Below, piece after piece: positions 52,106 to 63,579 of a stretch of DNA of 64,000 nt. The stretch is from Leptothrix discophora (GTDB lineage: Bacteria; Pseudomonadota; Gammaproteobacteria; Burkholderiales; Burkholderiaceae_C). The stretch is from positions 496,001 to 560,000 of the forward strand of contig NZ_JAUZEE010000001.1 of assembly GCF_030705305.1 (NCBI RefSeq), read 5' to 3'. Each line of letters starts with the position of its first letter. Within the stretch, counting starts at the first letter, position 1. The notes under the pieces were generated by a model that was not told where the DNA came from, made no database searches, and saw only the letters and a list, made by a program, of their open reading frames with translations. Made by a program: the position numbers and the translations under genes.

Positions 52106-54142
52106 TCAGCGGGCCGGTGAGCCCGCCGGACGGGTCCTGTAGAAGGTCATCGGCACGCCTTCGGCCAGGCGCTGGCCCTCCTCGCGGCGGGCCTGGCTCA
52201 GCACGTTGGGCTTCATGCGGCCGACGACGTGCATCTCGCAGGGCTTGCAGTCGAAGCGCAGCGTCAGCACCTCGTCGCCGTGGCGGATCGTCATCGGCTC
52301 GGCCCGCACCGTGCCCTGCACGCCCTGGATGCCCTTGGCCTGCTTCGGGCACAGGCTCAGTGACCAGCGCACGCAGTGCTTGGTGATCATCAGGCTGGCC
52401 TCGCCGAGTTCCTCGTGGCTTTCGTAGGCCGCATCGATCACCCGCACGCCGTGGCGGGCGTAGAAGTCGTGCGCCTTCTGGTTGTAGACGTTGGCCAGGT
52501 AGCTCAGCGTGTCGTCGGGATAGGGCGCGGGCGGCTCGACCGCGGCATCGCGCGGCAGCGGCTGCAGGGCGGCCAGGCGGACGGCGTCGAGCGCCTCGAC
52601 CGCCGCGCGGCGCAGCGCGTTGAGCGCGCTGGCCGGCACGAACCAGGGTTGCGCGCAGGCGATGCGGATCTGGTGCGCGGCATAGATCGTCGCGCCGAGC
52701 TTGCCCAGTTGCTCGCGCAGCACCGATTCGGCCCGTGCCAGGTCGCGCGGTGGCTGGCGTTCGACCGCCAGCGTGGCGACGGCCTCGTGGCCGGCCTCGT
52801 CGGTCAGCGTCAGGGCCAGTCCGTGGTCGCGGTCGGCAAGCGTCATCCACAGGCCGATGCGACGCTCGGCCGAAGGCTTGTCCAGCAGGCGGTCCCAGGC
52901 CATGTCGCGGTTGCGCCGCAGCGCCACGTCGCGGCGCAGGTCCTTGTAGGACGGCAGCGGGTCCTTGGGAACGACGCGCCACACGCGCCGCGCCGCATCG
53001 GTCGATTCGGCCGTGTTGATCGGCAATCCGACCAGTTCGCCCTGCAGGTCCTGGTAGGTCAGGGCGTCGTTGTTGTTGAGCGGGCTGACGCCCTCGTCGA
53101 GCTGGACCTCGAGATGGTCCTTGCCGACCCGGGTGACCCAGCCCAGCGGTAGCCCGGCATGCTTGGGCGTGTCGAAGGCGCCGATGTCCATCTGCCGGCC
53201 GTTGACGAAGTAGTCGGTCGAGCCGCGGTTGAAGTTGCGGTCCGGGTCGGGCGTGAAGGTGTAGCGGCAATGGCCGTGCGAGGTGCGGGCCAGCTCGTGC
53301 CGCTGCGCCAGCAGCGCATCGAGCAGCTGGCGGTAGTGCGCCGTGATGTTCTTGACGTAGCCGAGGTCCTTGTAGCGGCCCTCGATCTTGAAGCTGCGGA
53401 TGCCGGCATCGACCAGTGCTGCCAGGTTGGCGCTCTGGTTGTTGTCCTTCATCGACAGCACGTGCTGCTCATGCGCGACGATGCGGCCCTGCGTGTCGGT
53501 CACGGTGTAGGGCAGGCGACAGGCCTGGGAGCAGTCACCGCGGTTGGCACTGCGGCCGTTGTGGGCGTGGCTCACGTAGCACTGGCCGCTGTAGGCCACG
53601 CACAGCGCGCCGTGCACGAAGAATTCCAGCGTCGCGCGCGGCACCTGGTCGGCGATGGCGCGGATCTGGCCCAGGTCCAGCTCGCGCGCCAGCACCATCT
53701 GCGAGAAGCCGACGTGCTGCAGGAAGCGCGCCTTCTCGACCGTGCGGATGTCGGTCTGCGTGCTCGCATGCAGCTGGATCGGCGGCAGGTCCAGTTCCAG
53801 CAGGCCCATGTCCTGCACGATCAGCGCGTCCACGCCGGCATCGTGCAACTGGTGGATCAGCCGGCGTGCCGGTTCCAGCTCGTCGTCGCGCAGGATGGTG
53901 TTGAGCGTGACGAAGATGCGCGCGTGGTAGCGGTGCGCATGGGCCACCAGCCGGGCGATGTCGGCCACGCTGTTGCCGGCGTTGTGGCGCGCACCGAAGT
54001 CCGGCCCGCCGATGTAGACCGCATCCGCGCCGTGGTTGACGGCCTCGATGCCGATGTCGGCGTCGCGGGCCGGCGCGAGCAGCTCCAGCTCGTGGGTGCG
54101 GGTGCGGATCGCGGCCCCGCGCGGTGCGGTCGTTGGCTTCAC
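52106..54142 (-). CDS. rlhA: Peptidase U32-family protein, RlhA-like
   Basis: A 678-aa U32 protein starting at GTG 54142, which overlaps the glnS stop as GTGA. The domain signature is ELLAPARDADIGIEAVNHGADAVYIGG, and the iron-sulfur/Cys cluster is in CVAYSGQCYVSHAHNGRSANRGDCSQACRLPY. Length and two-domain layout match E. coli RlhA (YdcP, about 650 aa), which hydroxylates C2501 of 23S rRNA using prephenate, rather than the shorter TrhP or UbiU. A late Cys-containing block (CKPCEMHVVGR) is also conserved. The specific substrate is inferred from length and similarity only. Confidence 0.83.
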   Translation of the reverse strand: MKPTTAPRGAAIRTRTHELELLAPARDADIGIEAVNHGADAVYIGGPDFGARHNAGNSVADIARLVAHAHRYHARIFVTLNTILRDDELEPARRLIHQLHDAGVDALIVQDMGLLELDLPPIQLHASTQTDIRTVEKARFLQHVGFSQMVLARELDLGQIRAIADQVPRATLEFFVHGALCVAYSGQCYVSHAHNGRSANRGDCSQACRLPYTVTDTQGRIVAHEQHVLSMKDNNQSANLAALVDAGIRSFKIEGRYKDLGYVKNITAHYRQLLDALLAQRHELARTSHGHCRYTFTPDPDRNFNRGSTDYFVNGRQMDIGAFDTPKHAGLPLGWVTRVGKDHLEVQLDEGVSPLNNNDALTYQDLQGELVGLPINTAESTDAARRVWRVVPKDPLPSYKDLRRDVALRRNRDMAWDRLLDKPSAERRIGLWMTLADRDHGLALTLTDEAGHEAVATLAVERQPPRDLARAESVLREQLGKLGATIYAAHQIRIACAQPWFVPASALNALRRAAVEALDAVRLAALQPLPRDAAVEPPAPYPDDTLSYLANVYNQKAHDFYARHGVRVIDAAYESHEELGEASLMITKHCVRWSLSLCPKQAKGIQGVQGTVRAEPMTIRHGDEVLTLRFDCKPCEMHVVGRMKPNVLSQARREEGQRLAEGVPMTFYRTRPAGSPAR

Positions 54143-55953
54143 TTGGTCCAGCCGTCCTTGAGTCCGGTGATGCGGTTGATCACCGGACTCTCGGCGCGGT
54201 GGTCGAGGCGGTCGGTGACGAAGTAGCCGTGGCGCTCGAACTGGAAGCGCTGGTCCGCCGCCAGGTCGCGCAGCGAAGGTTCGAGGTAGCCGGTGGTCAC
54301 GCGGCAGCTCGCCGGGTTCAGGGCTTCCAGGAAGTTCTTGCCGCCGGCATCGGGCTGCGGGTCGCTGAACAGGCGGTCGTACAGCCGCAGCTCGGCAGCC
54401 ACGCCGTCGTGGACGCCGACCCAGGTGATGACGCCCTTCACCTTGACGCTGTCGGCACCCGGCGTGCCGCTCTTGGTGTCGGGCACGACGCGGGCGAGCA
54501 CGGCGCTGACCTGGCCGTCGGCATCGCGCTCGGCGCCGGTGCACTCGATCACATAGCCGTACTTGAGGCGCACCTTGTTGCCGGGGAAGAGGCGGAAGAA
54601 GCCCTTGGGCGGCTGCTCGGCATAGTCGTCGCGCTCGATCCAGACCTCGCGGCCCAGGCCGAACTGGCGCTGGCCGAGTTCGGGGCGCTGCGGGTGCGCC
54701 GGGGCGCTGCAGGCCTCGGTGTGATCGTCGCTGCCGAAGACCTCGGCCCAGTTCGTCAGCACCAGCTTGACCGGATCGATCACGGCCATGGCACGCGCGG
54801 CCTTGCCTTCGAGGTCGTCGCGCAGCGCGATGTCCAGCCAGCTGTAGTCGATCCAGCTGTTGGCCTTGCTCGCGCCGGTGCGCTCGGCCAGCAGCTGCAG
54901 GCTTTCGGGCGTGTAGCCGCGCCGGCGCAGGCCGACGATGGTGGGCATGCGCGGGTCATCCCAGCCGCTCACATGGCCCTCGTCGACCAGCTGCTTGAGC
55001 TTGCGCTTGCTGGTGATGATGTAGGTCATGTTCAGCCGCGCGAACTCGTACTGCTTCGGCAGCGGCTGGGCCAGCAGGCCGCCTTCGGCCAGGCGTTCGA
55101 GCAGCCAGTCGTAGAAGGGCCGCTGGTCCTCGAACTCCAGCGTGCAGATCGAGTGCGTGATCTGCTCCAGCGCGTCCTCGATCGGATGCGCGAAGGTGTA
55201 CATCGGGTAGATGCACCAGGCGTTGCCGGTGGCGTGGTGCTCGGCGTGCTTGATGCGGTAGAGGGCCGGGTCGCGCAGGTTGATGTTGGGCGAGGCCATG
55301 TCGATCTTCGCGCGCAGCACCATCGCGCCGTCGGCATGGCGGCCCTCGCGCATCTCGCGGAAGCGGGCCAGGTTGTCGGCCGGGCTGCGACTGCGGTAGG
55401 GGCTGTCGGTGCCGGGCGTGGTGAAGTCGCCGCGGTTGCGCCGCATCTCCTCGGGCGTCTGCTCATCGACGTAGGCCAGGCCGCGCTCGATCAGGTGCTC
55501 GGCCGCGCGGTACATGAAGTCGAAGTAGCGGCTGGCGTAGTAGAGGTGGCTGCGGGTCTGGTCCGGCGAGGCCGGATCGGCCGCGTCCCAGCCGAAGCCG
55601 AGCCAGCGCACCGCGTCGAGGATGCCGTCGACGTATTCCTGCTCTTCCTTCTCCGGGTTGGTGTCGTCGAAGCGCATGTGGCAGACGCCACCGTAGTCGC
55701 GCGCCAGGCCGAAGTTCAGGCAGATGCTCTTGGCATGGCCAATGTGCAGGTAGCCGTTCGGCTCGGGCGGGAAACGGGTGCGCACGCGCGCTGCGTCCAG
55801 CGGGCCGGCGGCATGGTGGGCCGCGTCACCGGGCGTGCCGGCGAAGTGGCGCTGGGCGTAGGTGCCGGCCTCAAGGTCGCGCTCGATGATCGTGCGCAGG
55901 AAGTTGGCGGGCTTGACGGCGGCCGAGGCGGCGTCGCTGAAGGGTGCGCTCAT
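54139..55953 (-). CDS. glnS: Glutamine--tRNA ligase
   Basis: A 604-aa class I synthetase. The HIGH motif is at residues 70-73 (FPPEPNGYLHIGHAKSI); the KMSKS-equivalent is ITSKRKLKQLVDEGHVSGWDDPRMPT. The glutamine-specific DTNPEKEEQEYVDGI block and the C-terminal anticodon-binding beta-barrels are present. Its presence implies direct charging of tRNA-Gln rather than the transamidation route. The U32 gene starts within its stop codon. Confidence 0.97.
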   Translation of the reverse strand: MSAPFSDAASAAVKPANFLRTIIERDLEAGTYAQRHFAGTPGDAAHHAAGPLDAARVRTRFPPEPNGYLHIGHAKSICLNFGLARDYGGVCHMRFDDTNPEKEEQEYVDGILDAVRWLGFGWDAADPASPDQTRSHLYYASRYFDFMYRAAEHLIERGLAYVDEQTPEEMRRNRGDFTTPGTDSPYRSRSPADNLARFREMREGRHADGAMVLRAKIDMASPNINLRDPALYRIKHAEHHATGNAWCIYPMYTFAHPIEDALEQITHSICTLEFEDQRPFYDWLLERLAEGGLLAQPLPKQYEFARLNMTYIITSKRKLKQLVDEGHVSGWDDPRMPTIVGLRRRGYTPESLQLLAERTGASKANSWIDYSWLDIALRDDLEGKAARAMAVIDPVKLVLTNWAEVFGSDDHTEACSAPAHPQRPELGQRQFGLGREVWIERDDYAEQPPKGFFRLFPGNKVRLKYGYVIECTGAERDADGQVSAVLARVVPDTKSGTPGADSVKVKGVITWVGVHDGVAAELRLYDRLFSDPQPDAGGKNFLEALNPASCRVTTGYLEPSLRDLAADQRFQFERHGYFVTDRLDHRAESPVINRITGLKDGWTK

Positions 55954-56043
55954 GCGGGCTTTGGGTCTGGTTGGGGGTTCGCGGCCAGGCCCCGCGCCAG
56001 GGGCGGGCGAGGGCGCTTCGTGGCGCGAACGGATCCGTCGATT

Positions 56044-56529
56044 TTAGGGCTGCGACCCTGTGCGCAGGGCCTCGACGCGGCGGCGGTTCAAGCCGAGGTC
56101 GCCGTGGCCCAGCCGGGAGGCTGAGCGCACGTGGATCACGCCTGCGGCCGGGTCGGCCCACAGTTCGAGGTCGTCGACATAGCGCATCCACGGCGTCGTG
56201 AACTCGGCGCGCAGGTAGTCGTCACGCTGCTCGACCACGCGTGCGCCGGGCTGCGCGGCGATCCGCGCGGCCCAGCCGGCCATCGCCGCCGCCGGACTGC
56301 CGCGCAGCGAATAGGGATCGATGCGGGCATGGGCCCGCTGCGGGTGATCGGGGTAGAGATCGGCCTGGCTGCTGACGCTGTTGGGCGTGTTCGACGGCGG
56401 CTTGAGCCTGCCCTCGCGCACGCCCAGGTCGGTCGGCGGCCGGCCGCTGAAGGCGCCCAGCCGGGCGGCCACCAGCACCAGGCCGGCCAGGGCCAGCATG
56501 GCGAGGACGAGGCGCAGCAGCAGGGCCAT
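56044..56529 (-). CDS. DUF1499 family membrane-anchored protein
   Basis: A 161-aa protein from the ATG at 56529. Residues 1-25 form a membrane anchor (LLLRLVLAMLALAGLVLVAARLGAF). The DUF1499 body includes GVREGRLKPPSNTPNSVSSQ, VVEQRDDYLRAEFTTPWMRYVDDLELWAD and a closing VIHVRSASRLGHGDLGLNRRRVEALR. The function of the family is unknown. The gene starts 43 bp after the DUF853 gene ends, and the junction is occupied by a 15-bp tandem repeat. Confidence 0.85.
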   Translation of the reverse strand: MALLLRLVLAMLALAGLVLVAARLGAFSGRPPTDLGVREGRLKPPSNTPNSVSSQADLYPDHPQRAHARIDPYSLRGSPAAAMAGWAARIAAQPGARVVEQRDDYLRAEFTTPWMRYVDDLELWADPAAGVIHVRSASRLGHGDLGLNRRRVEALRTGSQP

Positions 56530-56538
56530 CGTGGCGAC

Positions 56539-56572
56539 GGCTTCAGCGATGCCAACTTCAGCGTCGCCGACT

Positions 56573-56583
<11 letters not shown>
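56539..56583. repeat. Three tandem 15-bp repeats at the DUF853/DUF1499 junction
   Basis: GGCTTCAGCGATGCC (56539), AACTTCAGCGTCGCC (56554) and GACTTCAGCGACGCC (56569) are contiguous and share CTTCAGCG-NNGCC. The last copy overlaps the stop codon of the DUF853 gene (56573-56575), and the array reaches to 10 bp before the DUF1499 start codon. Confidence 0.85.
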
Positions 56584-58168
<1,585 letters not shown>

Positions 58169-58315
58169 CGATGGGTCTCCGGAGGGTGAGGCTCAGGGCC
58201 AAAAGTAGAATGGCAGTCTATCGAAGAAACCCGGGGCACCGGCTCTGCGAGGGAGCGGTCCCGCCAGCCGCGTTCCGCTGCCGGCGCCCATCCGACGACG
58301 CATTCAGGAGCATCC

Positions 58316-59041
58316 ATGGCCGGTCATTCCAAGTGGGCCAACATCCAGCATCGCAAAGGCCGCCAGGACGAGAAGCGCGGCAAGGTCTGGACCCGCGTGA
58401 TCCGCGAGATCATGGTCGCCGCCCGCCAGGGTGGTGGCGACATCACCGCCAACCCGCGGCTGCGGCTGGCGGTCGAGAAGGCCAAGGCGGCCAACATGCC
58501 CGCCGACACGGTCAAGCGCAACATCGACAAGGCGACCGGCTCGCTCGAAGGCGTGACCTACGAGGAGATCCGCTACGAGGGCTACGGCATCGGCGGCGCG
58601 GCCATCATCGTCGACACCATGACCGACAACCGCGTGCGCACCGTCGCCGAGGTCCGGCATGCCTTCAGCAAGTACGGCGGCAACCTGGGCACCGAAGGCT
58701 CGGTGGCGTTCCAGTTCAAGCACTGCGGCCAGCTGGTGTACGCACCCGGCACGTCCGAGGACCAGGTCATGGAAGTGGCGCTGGAAGCCGGTGCCGACGA
58801 CGTCATCCGCGATGACGACGGTGCCATCGAGGTCCTGACCCCGCCGGCCTCGTTCGAGGCGGTCAAGGAAGCCCTGGAAGCGGCCGGCCTGAAGGCCGAG
58901 ATCGCCGAGGTCACCTGGCGTGCCGAGAACACCATCGCGCTGAGCGGCGACGATGCCGCGCGCATGCAGAAGCTGCTCGACGTCATCGAGGACCTCGACG
59001 ACGTCCAGGACGTCTTCCACAACGCCGAGATCGACGCTTGA
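58316..59041 (+). CDS. yebC: YebC/PmpR family regulatory protein
   Basis: A 241-aa protein with the invariant start [23 protein letters not shown] and a close ribosome-binding site (AGGAG). Conserved blocks include [37 protein letters not shown] and [18 protein letters not shown]. Described as a DNA-binding regulator in some bacteria and recently as a translation factor that relieves ribosome stalling; which applies here is open. In many bacteria it precedes ruvC; here it is followed by purD. Confidence 0.95.
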   Translation: MAGHSKWANIQHRKGRQDEKRGKVWTRVIREIMVAARQGGGDITANPRLRLAVEKAKAANMPADTVKRNIDKATGSLEGVTYEEIRYEGYGIGGAAIIVDTMTDNRVRTVAEVRHAFSKYGGNLGTEGSVAFQFKHCGQLVYAPGTSEDQVMEVALEAGADDVIRDDDGAIEVLTPPASFEAVKEALEAAGLKAEIAEVTWRAENTIALSGDDAARMQKLLDVIEDLDDVQDVFHNAEIDA

Positions 59042-59097
59042 GCGTCGCACCTGTCCTGACGCCTCCCACTTCCCACAAGCTCCACAAGCGCTCCCCC

Positions 59098-60381
59098 ATG
59101 AAAGTCCTGGTGATCGGTTCCGGCGGCCGCGAGCACGCCCTGGCCTGGAAGCTCGCGGCCTCGCCGCGCGTGCAGAAGGTCTTCGTCGCGCCTGGCAACG
59201 GCGGCACGGCGCTCAGCCCGTCGCTGTACAGCGTCGCGCTGACCGACGTCAACGCGCTGGCCGACTTCGCGCAGGCCGAGAAGATCGGCCTGACCGTGGT
59301 CGGCCCGGAAGCCCCGCTGTCGCAAGGCGTGGTCGACGAGTTCCGTCGACGCGGCCTGCGCATCTTCGGCCCGACGAAGGCGGCTGCGCAGCTCGAAAGC
59401 TCCAAGGCCTTTGCCAAGGCCTTCATGAAGCGCCACGCCATCCCGACGGCGGCCTACGACACCTTCACCGATGCGGCCGCCGCTCACGCCTACGTCGACC
59501 AGATGGGCGCCCCGATCGTCATCAAGGCCGACGGCCTGGCCGCCGGCAAGGGCGTGGTCGTGGCGATGACGCTGGCCGAGGCCCACGAGGCGGTCGACTG
59601 GATGCTGGTCGACAACACGCTCGGGGTGCAGCACAACAGCGGCGGCGCGCGCGTGGTGATCGAGGAGTTCCTGCAGGGCGAGGAAGCCAGCTTCATCGTG
59701 CTGTGCGACGGCCGCAACGTGCTGCCGCTGGCGACCAGCCAGGACCACAAGCGCATCGGCGATGGCGACACCGGCCCGAACACCGGCGGCATGGGCGCCT
59801 ACTCGCCCGCGCCGGTGGTGACGCCCAACATCCACAACCGGGTGATGCACGAGATCATCGGCCCGACCATCGCCGGCATGGCCCGCGACGGTGTGCCCTT
59901 CACCGGCTTCCTGTACGCCGGCCTGATGATCGACGCGCAGGGCCAGGTCAAGACGCTCGAGTTCAACACACGCATGGGCGACCCCGAGACCCAGCCCATC
60001 CTGATGCGCCTGAAGAGCGACCTGCTGGAGGTGCTGCTGCACGCGACCGACGGCGCGCTCGACCAGGTCCAGCTGGACTGGGATCGCCGCGTCGCGCTGG
60101 GCGTCGTGCTGGCCGCTGGCGGCTACCCGAACGCGCCGCGCAAGGGCGACGTGATCCGTGGCCTGCCGGCCGAGGCGGAGGACTGCATGGTCTTCCACGC
60201 CGGCACCACGCTGGACGCGCAGGGCCAGGTCCTCACCAGCGGCGGGCGCGTGCTGTGCGTGACCGCCCTGGGCGACTCGGTCAAGGGCGCCCAGCAGCGC
60301 GCCTACCAGGGCCTGCAGGGCATCCACTTCGACGGCATGCAGTTCCGCCGCGACATCGGCCACCGCGCGATCAAGCGCTGA
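59098..60381 (+). CDS. purD: Phosphoribosylamine--glycine ligase
   Basis: A 427-aa ATP-grasp enzyme, the second step of purine synthesis. The ATG at 59098 gives [19 protein letters not shown]; the open frame upstream is intergenic. Motifs include [57 protein letters not shown] and [18 protein letters not shown] with the metal ligands. It heads the run purD-hemF-nadD-rsfS-rlmH-maf, with 16 bp before hemF. Confidence 0.97.
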   Translation: MKVLVIGSGGREHALAWKLAASPRVQKVFVAPGNGGTALSPSLYSVALTDVNALADFAQAEKIGLTVVGPEAPLSQGVVDEFRRRGLRIFGPTKAAAQLESSKAFAKAFMKRHAIPTAAYDTFTDAAAAHAYVDQMGAPIVIKADGLAAGKGVVVAMTLAEAHEAVDWMLVDNTLGVQHNSGGARVVIEEFLQGEEASFIVLCDGRNVLPLATSQDHKRIGDGDTGPNTGGMGAYSPAPVVTPNIHNRVMHEIIGPTIAGMARDGVPFTGFLYAGLMIDAQGQVKTLEFNTRMGDPETQPILMRLKSDLLEVLLHATDGALDQVQLDWDRRVALGVVLAAGGYPNAPRKGDVIRGLPAEAEDCMVFHAGTTLDAQGQVLTSGGRVLCVTALGDSVKGAQQRAYQGLQGIHFDGMQFRRDIGHRAIKR

Positions 60382-60397
60382 ACCGGGAGCGGGCGAC

Positions 60398-61348
60398 ATG
60401 GCAGACGACACCACGCTGAGCAACGACACCGTCCGCAACTTCCTGCTGGGCCTGCAGGACAGCATCTGCAGCACGCTGCAGGCGCAGGACGGCCACGCCT
60501 TCATCACCGATGCCTGGGAGCGCCCGCCCGGCGGCAAGCTCGAAGGCAAGGGCATCACCCGGCTGGTCGAGGGTGGCGAGCTGCTGGAACGCGGCGGCTG
60601 CGCCTTCTCGCAGGTGCGCGGCACGGCGTTGCCGCCGTCGGCCACGCAGCACCGGCCCGAGCTGGCCGGCGCGCCGTTCGAGGCCATGGGCGTGTCGCTG
60701 GTCTTCCACCCGCGCAACCCGCACGTGCCGACCGTGCACATGAACGTGCGCATGCTGTCGGCCACGCCGACGCAGGGCCCGAACGCCGGCGTGCCGGTGC
60801 GCTGGTTCGGTGGTGGCATGGACCTGACGCCCTACTACGGCGTCGAGGAAGACGCGGTGCACTTCCACCAGGTCTGCCGCGACGCGCTGGCCCCGCATGG
60901 CGCCGCGCTCTACCCGCGCTTCAAGCGCTGGTGCGACGAGTACTTCTTCCTCAAGCACCGCAACGAGCCGCGCGGCATCGGCGGCATCTTCTTCGACGAC
61001 TTCGCCGAGCTGGGCCCGGACGGCAGCTTCGCGATGCTGCGCGACGTGGGCGATGCGCTGCTCAAGGGTTGGCTGCCGATCGCCCAGCGCCGCCGCGACA
61101 CGCCCTATGGCGAGCGCGAGCGTGACTTCCAGCGCTATCGGCGCGGCCGCTACGTCGAGTTCAACCTGGTCTGGGACCGCGGCACGCTGTTCGGCCTGCA
61201 GTCGGGCGGCCGCACCGAGTCCATCCTGATGTCGATGCCGCCGCAGGCCAACTGGCGCTACCAATGGTCGCCCGAGCCCGGCACGCCCGAGGCGCGGCTC
61301 TACAGCGACTTCCTGCGCCCGCGCGACTGGCTGGGCCTGGGCGAGTGA
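60398..61348 (+). CDS. hemF: Oxygen-dependent coproporphyrinogen III oxidase
   Basis: A 316-aa aerobic haem-synthesis enzyme that converts coproporphyrinogen III to protoporphyrinogen IX. Signature blocks are [34 protein letters not shown] and [31 protein letters not shown] single base separates its TGA from the nadD ATG. Confidence 0.97.
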   Translation: MADDTTLSNDTVRNFLLGLQDSICSTLQAQDGHAFITDAWERPPGGKLEGKGITRLVEGGELLERGGCAFSQVRGTALPPSATQHRPELAGAPFEAMGVSLVFHPRNPHVPTVHMNVRMLSATPTQGPNAGVPVRWFGGGMDLTPYYGVEEDAVHFHQVCRDALAPHGAALYPRFKRWCDEYFFLKHRNEPRGIGGIFFDDFAELGPDGSFAMLRDVGDALLKGWLPIAQRRRDTPYGERERDFQRYRRGRYVEFNLVWDRGTLFGLQSGGRTESILMSMPPQANWRYQWSPEPGTPEARLYSDFLRPRDWLGLGE

Positions 61349-61349
61349 G

Positions 61350-62066
61350 ATGACCGCGCCGGCGAGCGTCCGGCCGGTGCGCCGCATCGGCCTGTTCGGC
61401 GGCAGCTTCGACCCGGTCCACCAGGGCCACCGGGCCCTGGCCGACGCGGCCATGGCGCAGCTGGGTCTCGACGAGCTGCGCTGGGTCGTTGCCGGCCAGC
61501 CCTGGCAGAAGCAGGGCCGGTTGCTCGCGCCGGCCGCCGACCGCCTGGCCATGGTCGAGGCGGCCATCGCCGGGGCGCCGGGCCAGCGGGTCGAGCGCAT
61601 CGAGGTCGATCGGGCTGGCCCGAGCTACACCATCGACACAGTCACCGCGCTGCAGGCCGCCGCGGGGTCGGGCGACGACTGGTGGCTGCTGATCGGGCAG
61701 GACCAGCACGCCAACTTCTGCAGCTGGCGCGACTGGCCCGCGCTGCTCGGTCGGGTCGGCCTGGCGGTCGCCGCCCGTGACGGCATCGCGCCGCAGCCGC
61801 CGGCCGGGCTGGCCGCCGTGCCGCACCGCTGGCAGGTGCTGCACATGCCGGCCCATCCGGCCAGCGCGACGACCATCCGACGGCGGCTGGCGGGCGGAGA
61901 AGCCGCAACGCATCTCGCGCCCGACTGGCTTGCGCCCGGTGTGGCCGACCTCATCGAGCGGCGGGGGCTGTACCATCCCGTCCCCGCGCAGCCTGTGGAC
62001 AGGCCCGCATCGCCCGACGCCGGACCGATCTCCGCGTCCAACGGCGTCCCCCAACAGCGTCCCTGA
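61350..62066 (+). CDS. nadD: Nicotinate-nucleotide adenylyltransferase
   Basis: A 238-aa enzyme that makes nicotinate adenine dinucleotide in NAD synthesis. The nucleotidyltransferase motif is GLFGGSFDPVHQGHRALAD, and the second motif is ATTIRRRLAGGEAATHLAPDWLAPGVADLIERRGLY, equivalent to the ISSTxIR block (here SATTIR). The tail after residue 215 is unconserved. It precedes rsfS, the usual arrangement. Confidence 0.95.
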   Translation: MTAPASVRPVRRIGLFGGSFDPVHQGHRALADAAMAQLGLDELRWVVAGQPWQKQGRLLAPAADRLAMVEAAIAGAPGQRVERIEVDRAGPSYTIDTVTALQAAAGSGDDWWLLIGQDQHANFCSWRDWPALLGRVGLAVAARDGIAPQPPAGLAAVPHRWQVLHMPAHPASATTIRRRLAGGEAATHLAPDWLAPGVADLIERRGLYHPVPAQPVDRPASPDAGPISASNGVPQQRP

Positions 62067-62091
62067 CAAGAACGCACCAAACACCACCCGC

Positions 62092-63042
62092 ATGGACATC
62101 CGCAAGCTGCAACGTGCCATCGTCGACGGTCTCGAAGACGTCAAGGCGCAGGACATCGTCGTCTTCAACACCGAACACCTCTCGCCGCTGTTCGAGCGCG
62201 TGGTCATCGCCTCGGGCACCAGCAACCGCCAGGCCAACGCGCTGGCCGCCAGCGTGCGCGACGCGGTCCGCAGCGCCGGCGGCCAGGTGCTCAGCACCGA
62301 AGGCGGCGACAACGGCGAATGGATCATCGTGGACTGCGGCGCCGCCGTCGTGCACGTGATGCAGCCGGCGATCCGCCAGTACTACCACCTCGAGGAAATC
62401 TGGGGTGGCAAGCAGGTGCGCATCAAGCTCGGCACCGGCAAGAGCGGCCTGGTCAAGGCCAGCGAGCCGGTCGAGGAAGAAGACGAGACGCCTGCGCCGG
62501 CGCCCAAGCGCCGCAGCGCCAGAGCCGCTCGCGAGGACCACCTGACCGAGGCCGACAACGCGGTGCGCGCCTCGCAGACCCGGGTCGACGACGACGAGGA
62601 CGAACTGAGCCTGCGTGGCGCGGCCCGTCCGGCCCGCAAGACCTCGAAGACGGCCGCGCGCAAGCCGGCCTCCAAGACGGCCCCGAACGCCGGCAAGGCC
62701 GATGCACCGGGCACGGCGGTCGGTCGCAAGGCCGTGGCCCGCAAGACCACTGGCCGGCGCGCGCCGACCAACGTGCAGTCGCTGGTCGTGCTGCCCGAGG
62801 GCAAGGTCCTCAAGCGCAAGGCGCCCGCGACGGCGGTCAAGACCGCCACGCAGACGACGGCCCGCAAGGCCGCCGCGCGCAAGGCGGCTCCGGCAGCTGC
62901 TCCGGCAACGGCACCCGCACCGGTCCGCAAGGCGGCGGCCAAGGCACCGGCAAAGACGGCCGCGAAACCTGCTGCACCCAAGGCCGCCGCCAAGAACGCC
63001 GCCGCGAAGAAGGCCGCCCCGGCCCGCAAGCGCAGCACCTGA
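62092..63042 (+). CDS. rsfS: Ribosomal silencing factor with a long basic C-terminal tail
   Basis: A 316-aa protein. Residues 1-115 are a complete RsfS/Iojap domain ([70 protein letters not shown]), which binds uL14 and blocks subunit joining in starvation. Ordinary RsfS stops there. The remaining 200 residues are an acidic linker and then an Ala/Lys/Pro/Arg-rich region like bacterial histone H1-type tails (repeated [26 protein letters not shown]). The tail is in frame with no stop or shift, so it is part of the protein. Confidence 0.93.
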   Translation: MDIRKLQRAIVDGLEDVKAQDIVVFNTEHLSPLFERVVIASGTSNRQANALAASVRDAVRSAGGQVLSTEGGDNGEWIIVDCGAAVVHVMQPAIRQYYHLEEIWGGKQVRIKLGTGKSGLVKASEPVEEEDETPAPAPKRRSARAAREDHLTEADNAVRASQTRVDDDEDELSLRGAARPARKTSKTAARKPASKTAPNAGKADAPGTAVGRKAVARKTTGRRAPTNVQSLVVLPEGKVLKRKAPATAVKTATQTTARKAAARKAAPAAAPATAPAPVRKAAAKAPAKTAAKPAAPKAAAKNAAAKKAAPARKRST

Positions 63043-63091
63043 TCGACCGGCCGCCGCCCGGCGGCGCCCCTCCACCCGACACCGTCCCCGC

Positions 63092-63562
63092 GTGAAGCTG
63101 CTGCTCGTCGCCGTCGGCCAGCGCCTGCCCGGCTGGGCCGACGAGGCCTATGCGGACTACGCCAAGCGTTTTCCGCCCGAGCTCCGGCTGGAGCTGAAGG
63201 CGGTCAAGACCGAGTCGCGCCAGAGTGGCAAGCCGGTCGACGCCCTGATGGCCGCCGAGGCGCTGCGCATCGAGGCCGCGATCCCGAAGGGCGCGCGCCG
63301 GGTCGTGCTCGACGAGCGCGGCAGCCGCGTCACCACCGTGCAGCTGGCCGAGCGCCTGAAGGCCTGGCAGCTCGACGGCCGCGATGCCGCCCTGCTGGTC
63401 GGTGGCCCGGACGGACTGGACCCGGCCTTGCGCGCCAGCGCCGACGAGAGCCTGCGGCTGTCCGACCTGACCCTGCCGCACGCCTTCGTGCGGGTCATGC
63501 TGGCCGAGGCGCTGTACCGTGCCTGGACGCTGTCGATCGGACATCCCTACCACCGCGAATGA
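63092..63562 (+). CDS. rlmH: 23S rRNA pseudouridine-1915 N3-methyltransferase
   Basis: A 156-aa SPOUT methyltransferase. The GTG at 63092 gives [28 protein letters not shown], the canonical N-terminus and length. The knotted SAM site is [45 protein letters not shown], and the protein ends GHPYHRE as expected. It follows rsfS as in most bacteria. Confidence 0.97.
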   Translation: MKLLLVAVGQRLPGWADEAYADYAKRFPPELRLELKAVKTESRQSGKPVDALMAAEALRIEAAIPKGARRVVLDERGSRVTTVQLAERLKAWQLDGRDAALLVGGPDGLDPALRASADESLRLSDLTLPHAFVRVMLAEALYRAWTLSIGHPYHRE

Positions 63563-63579
63563 ACCGAGGCCCGACCGCC

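Noticed and set aside
58206-58211. TAGAAT as the yebC promoter
   Set aside because: A plausible -10 hexamer 104 bp before the ATG, but I see no -35 element, so I did not list it as a feature.
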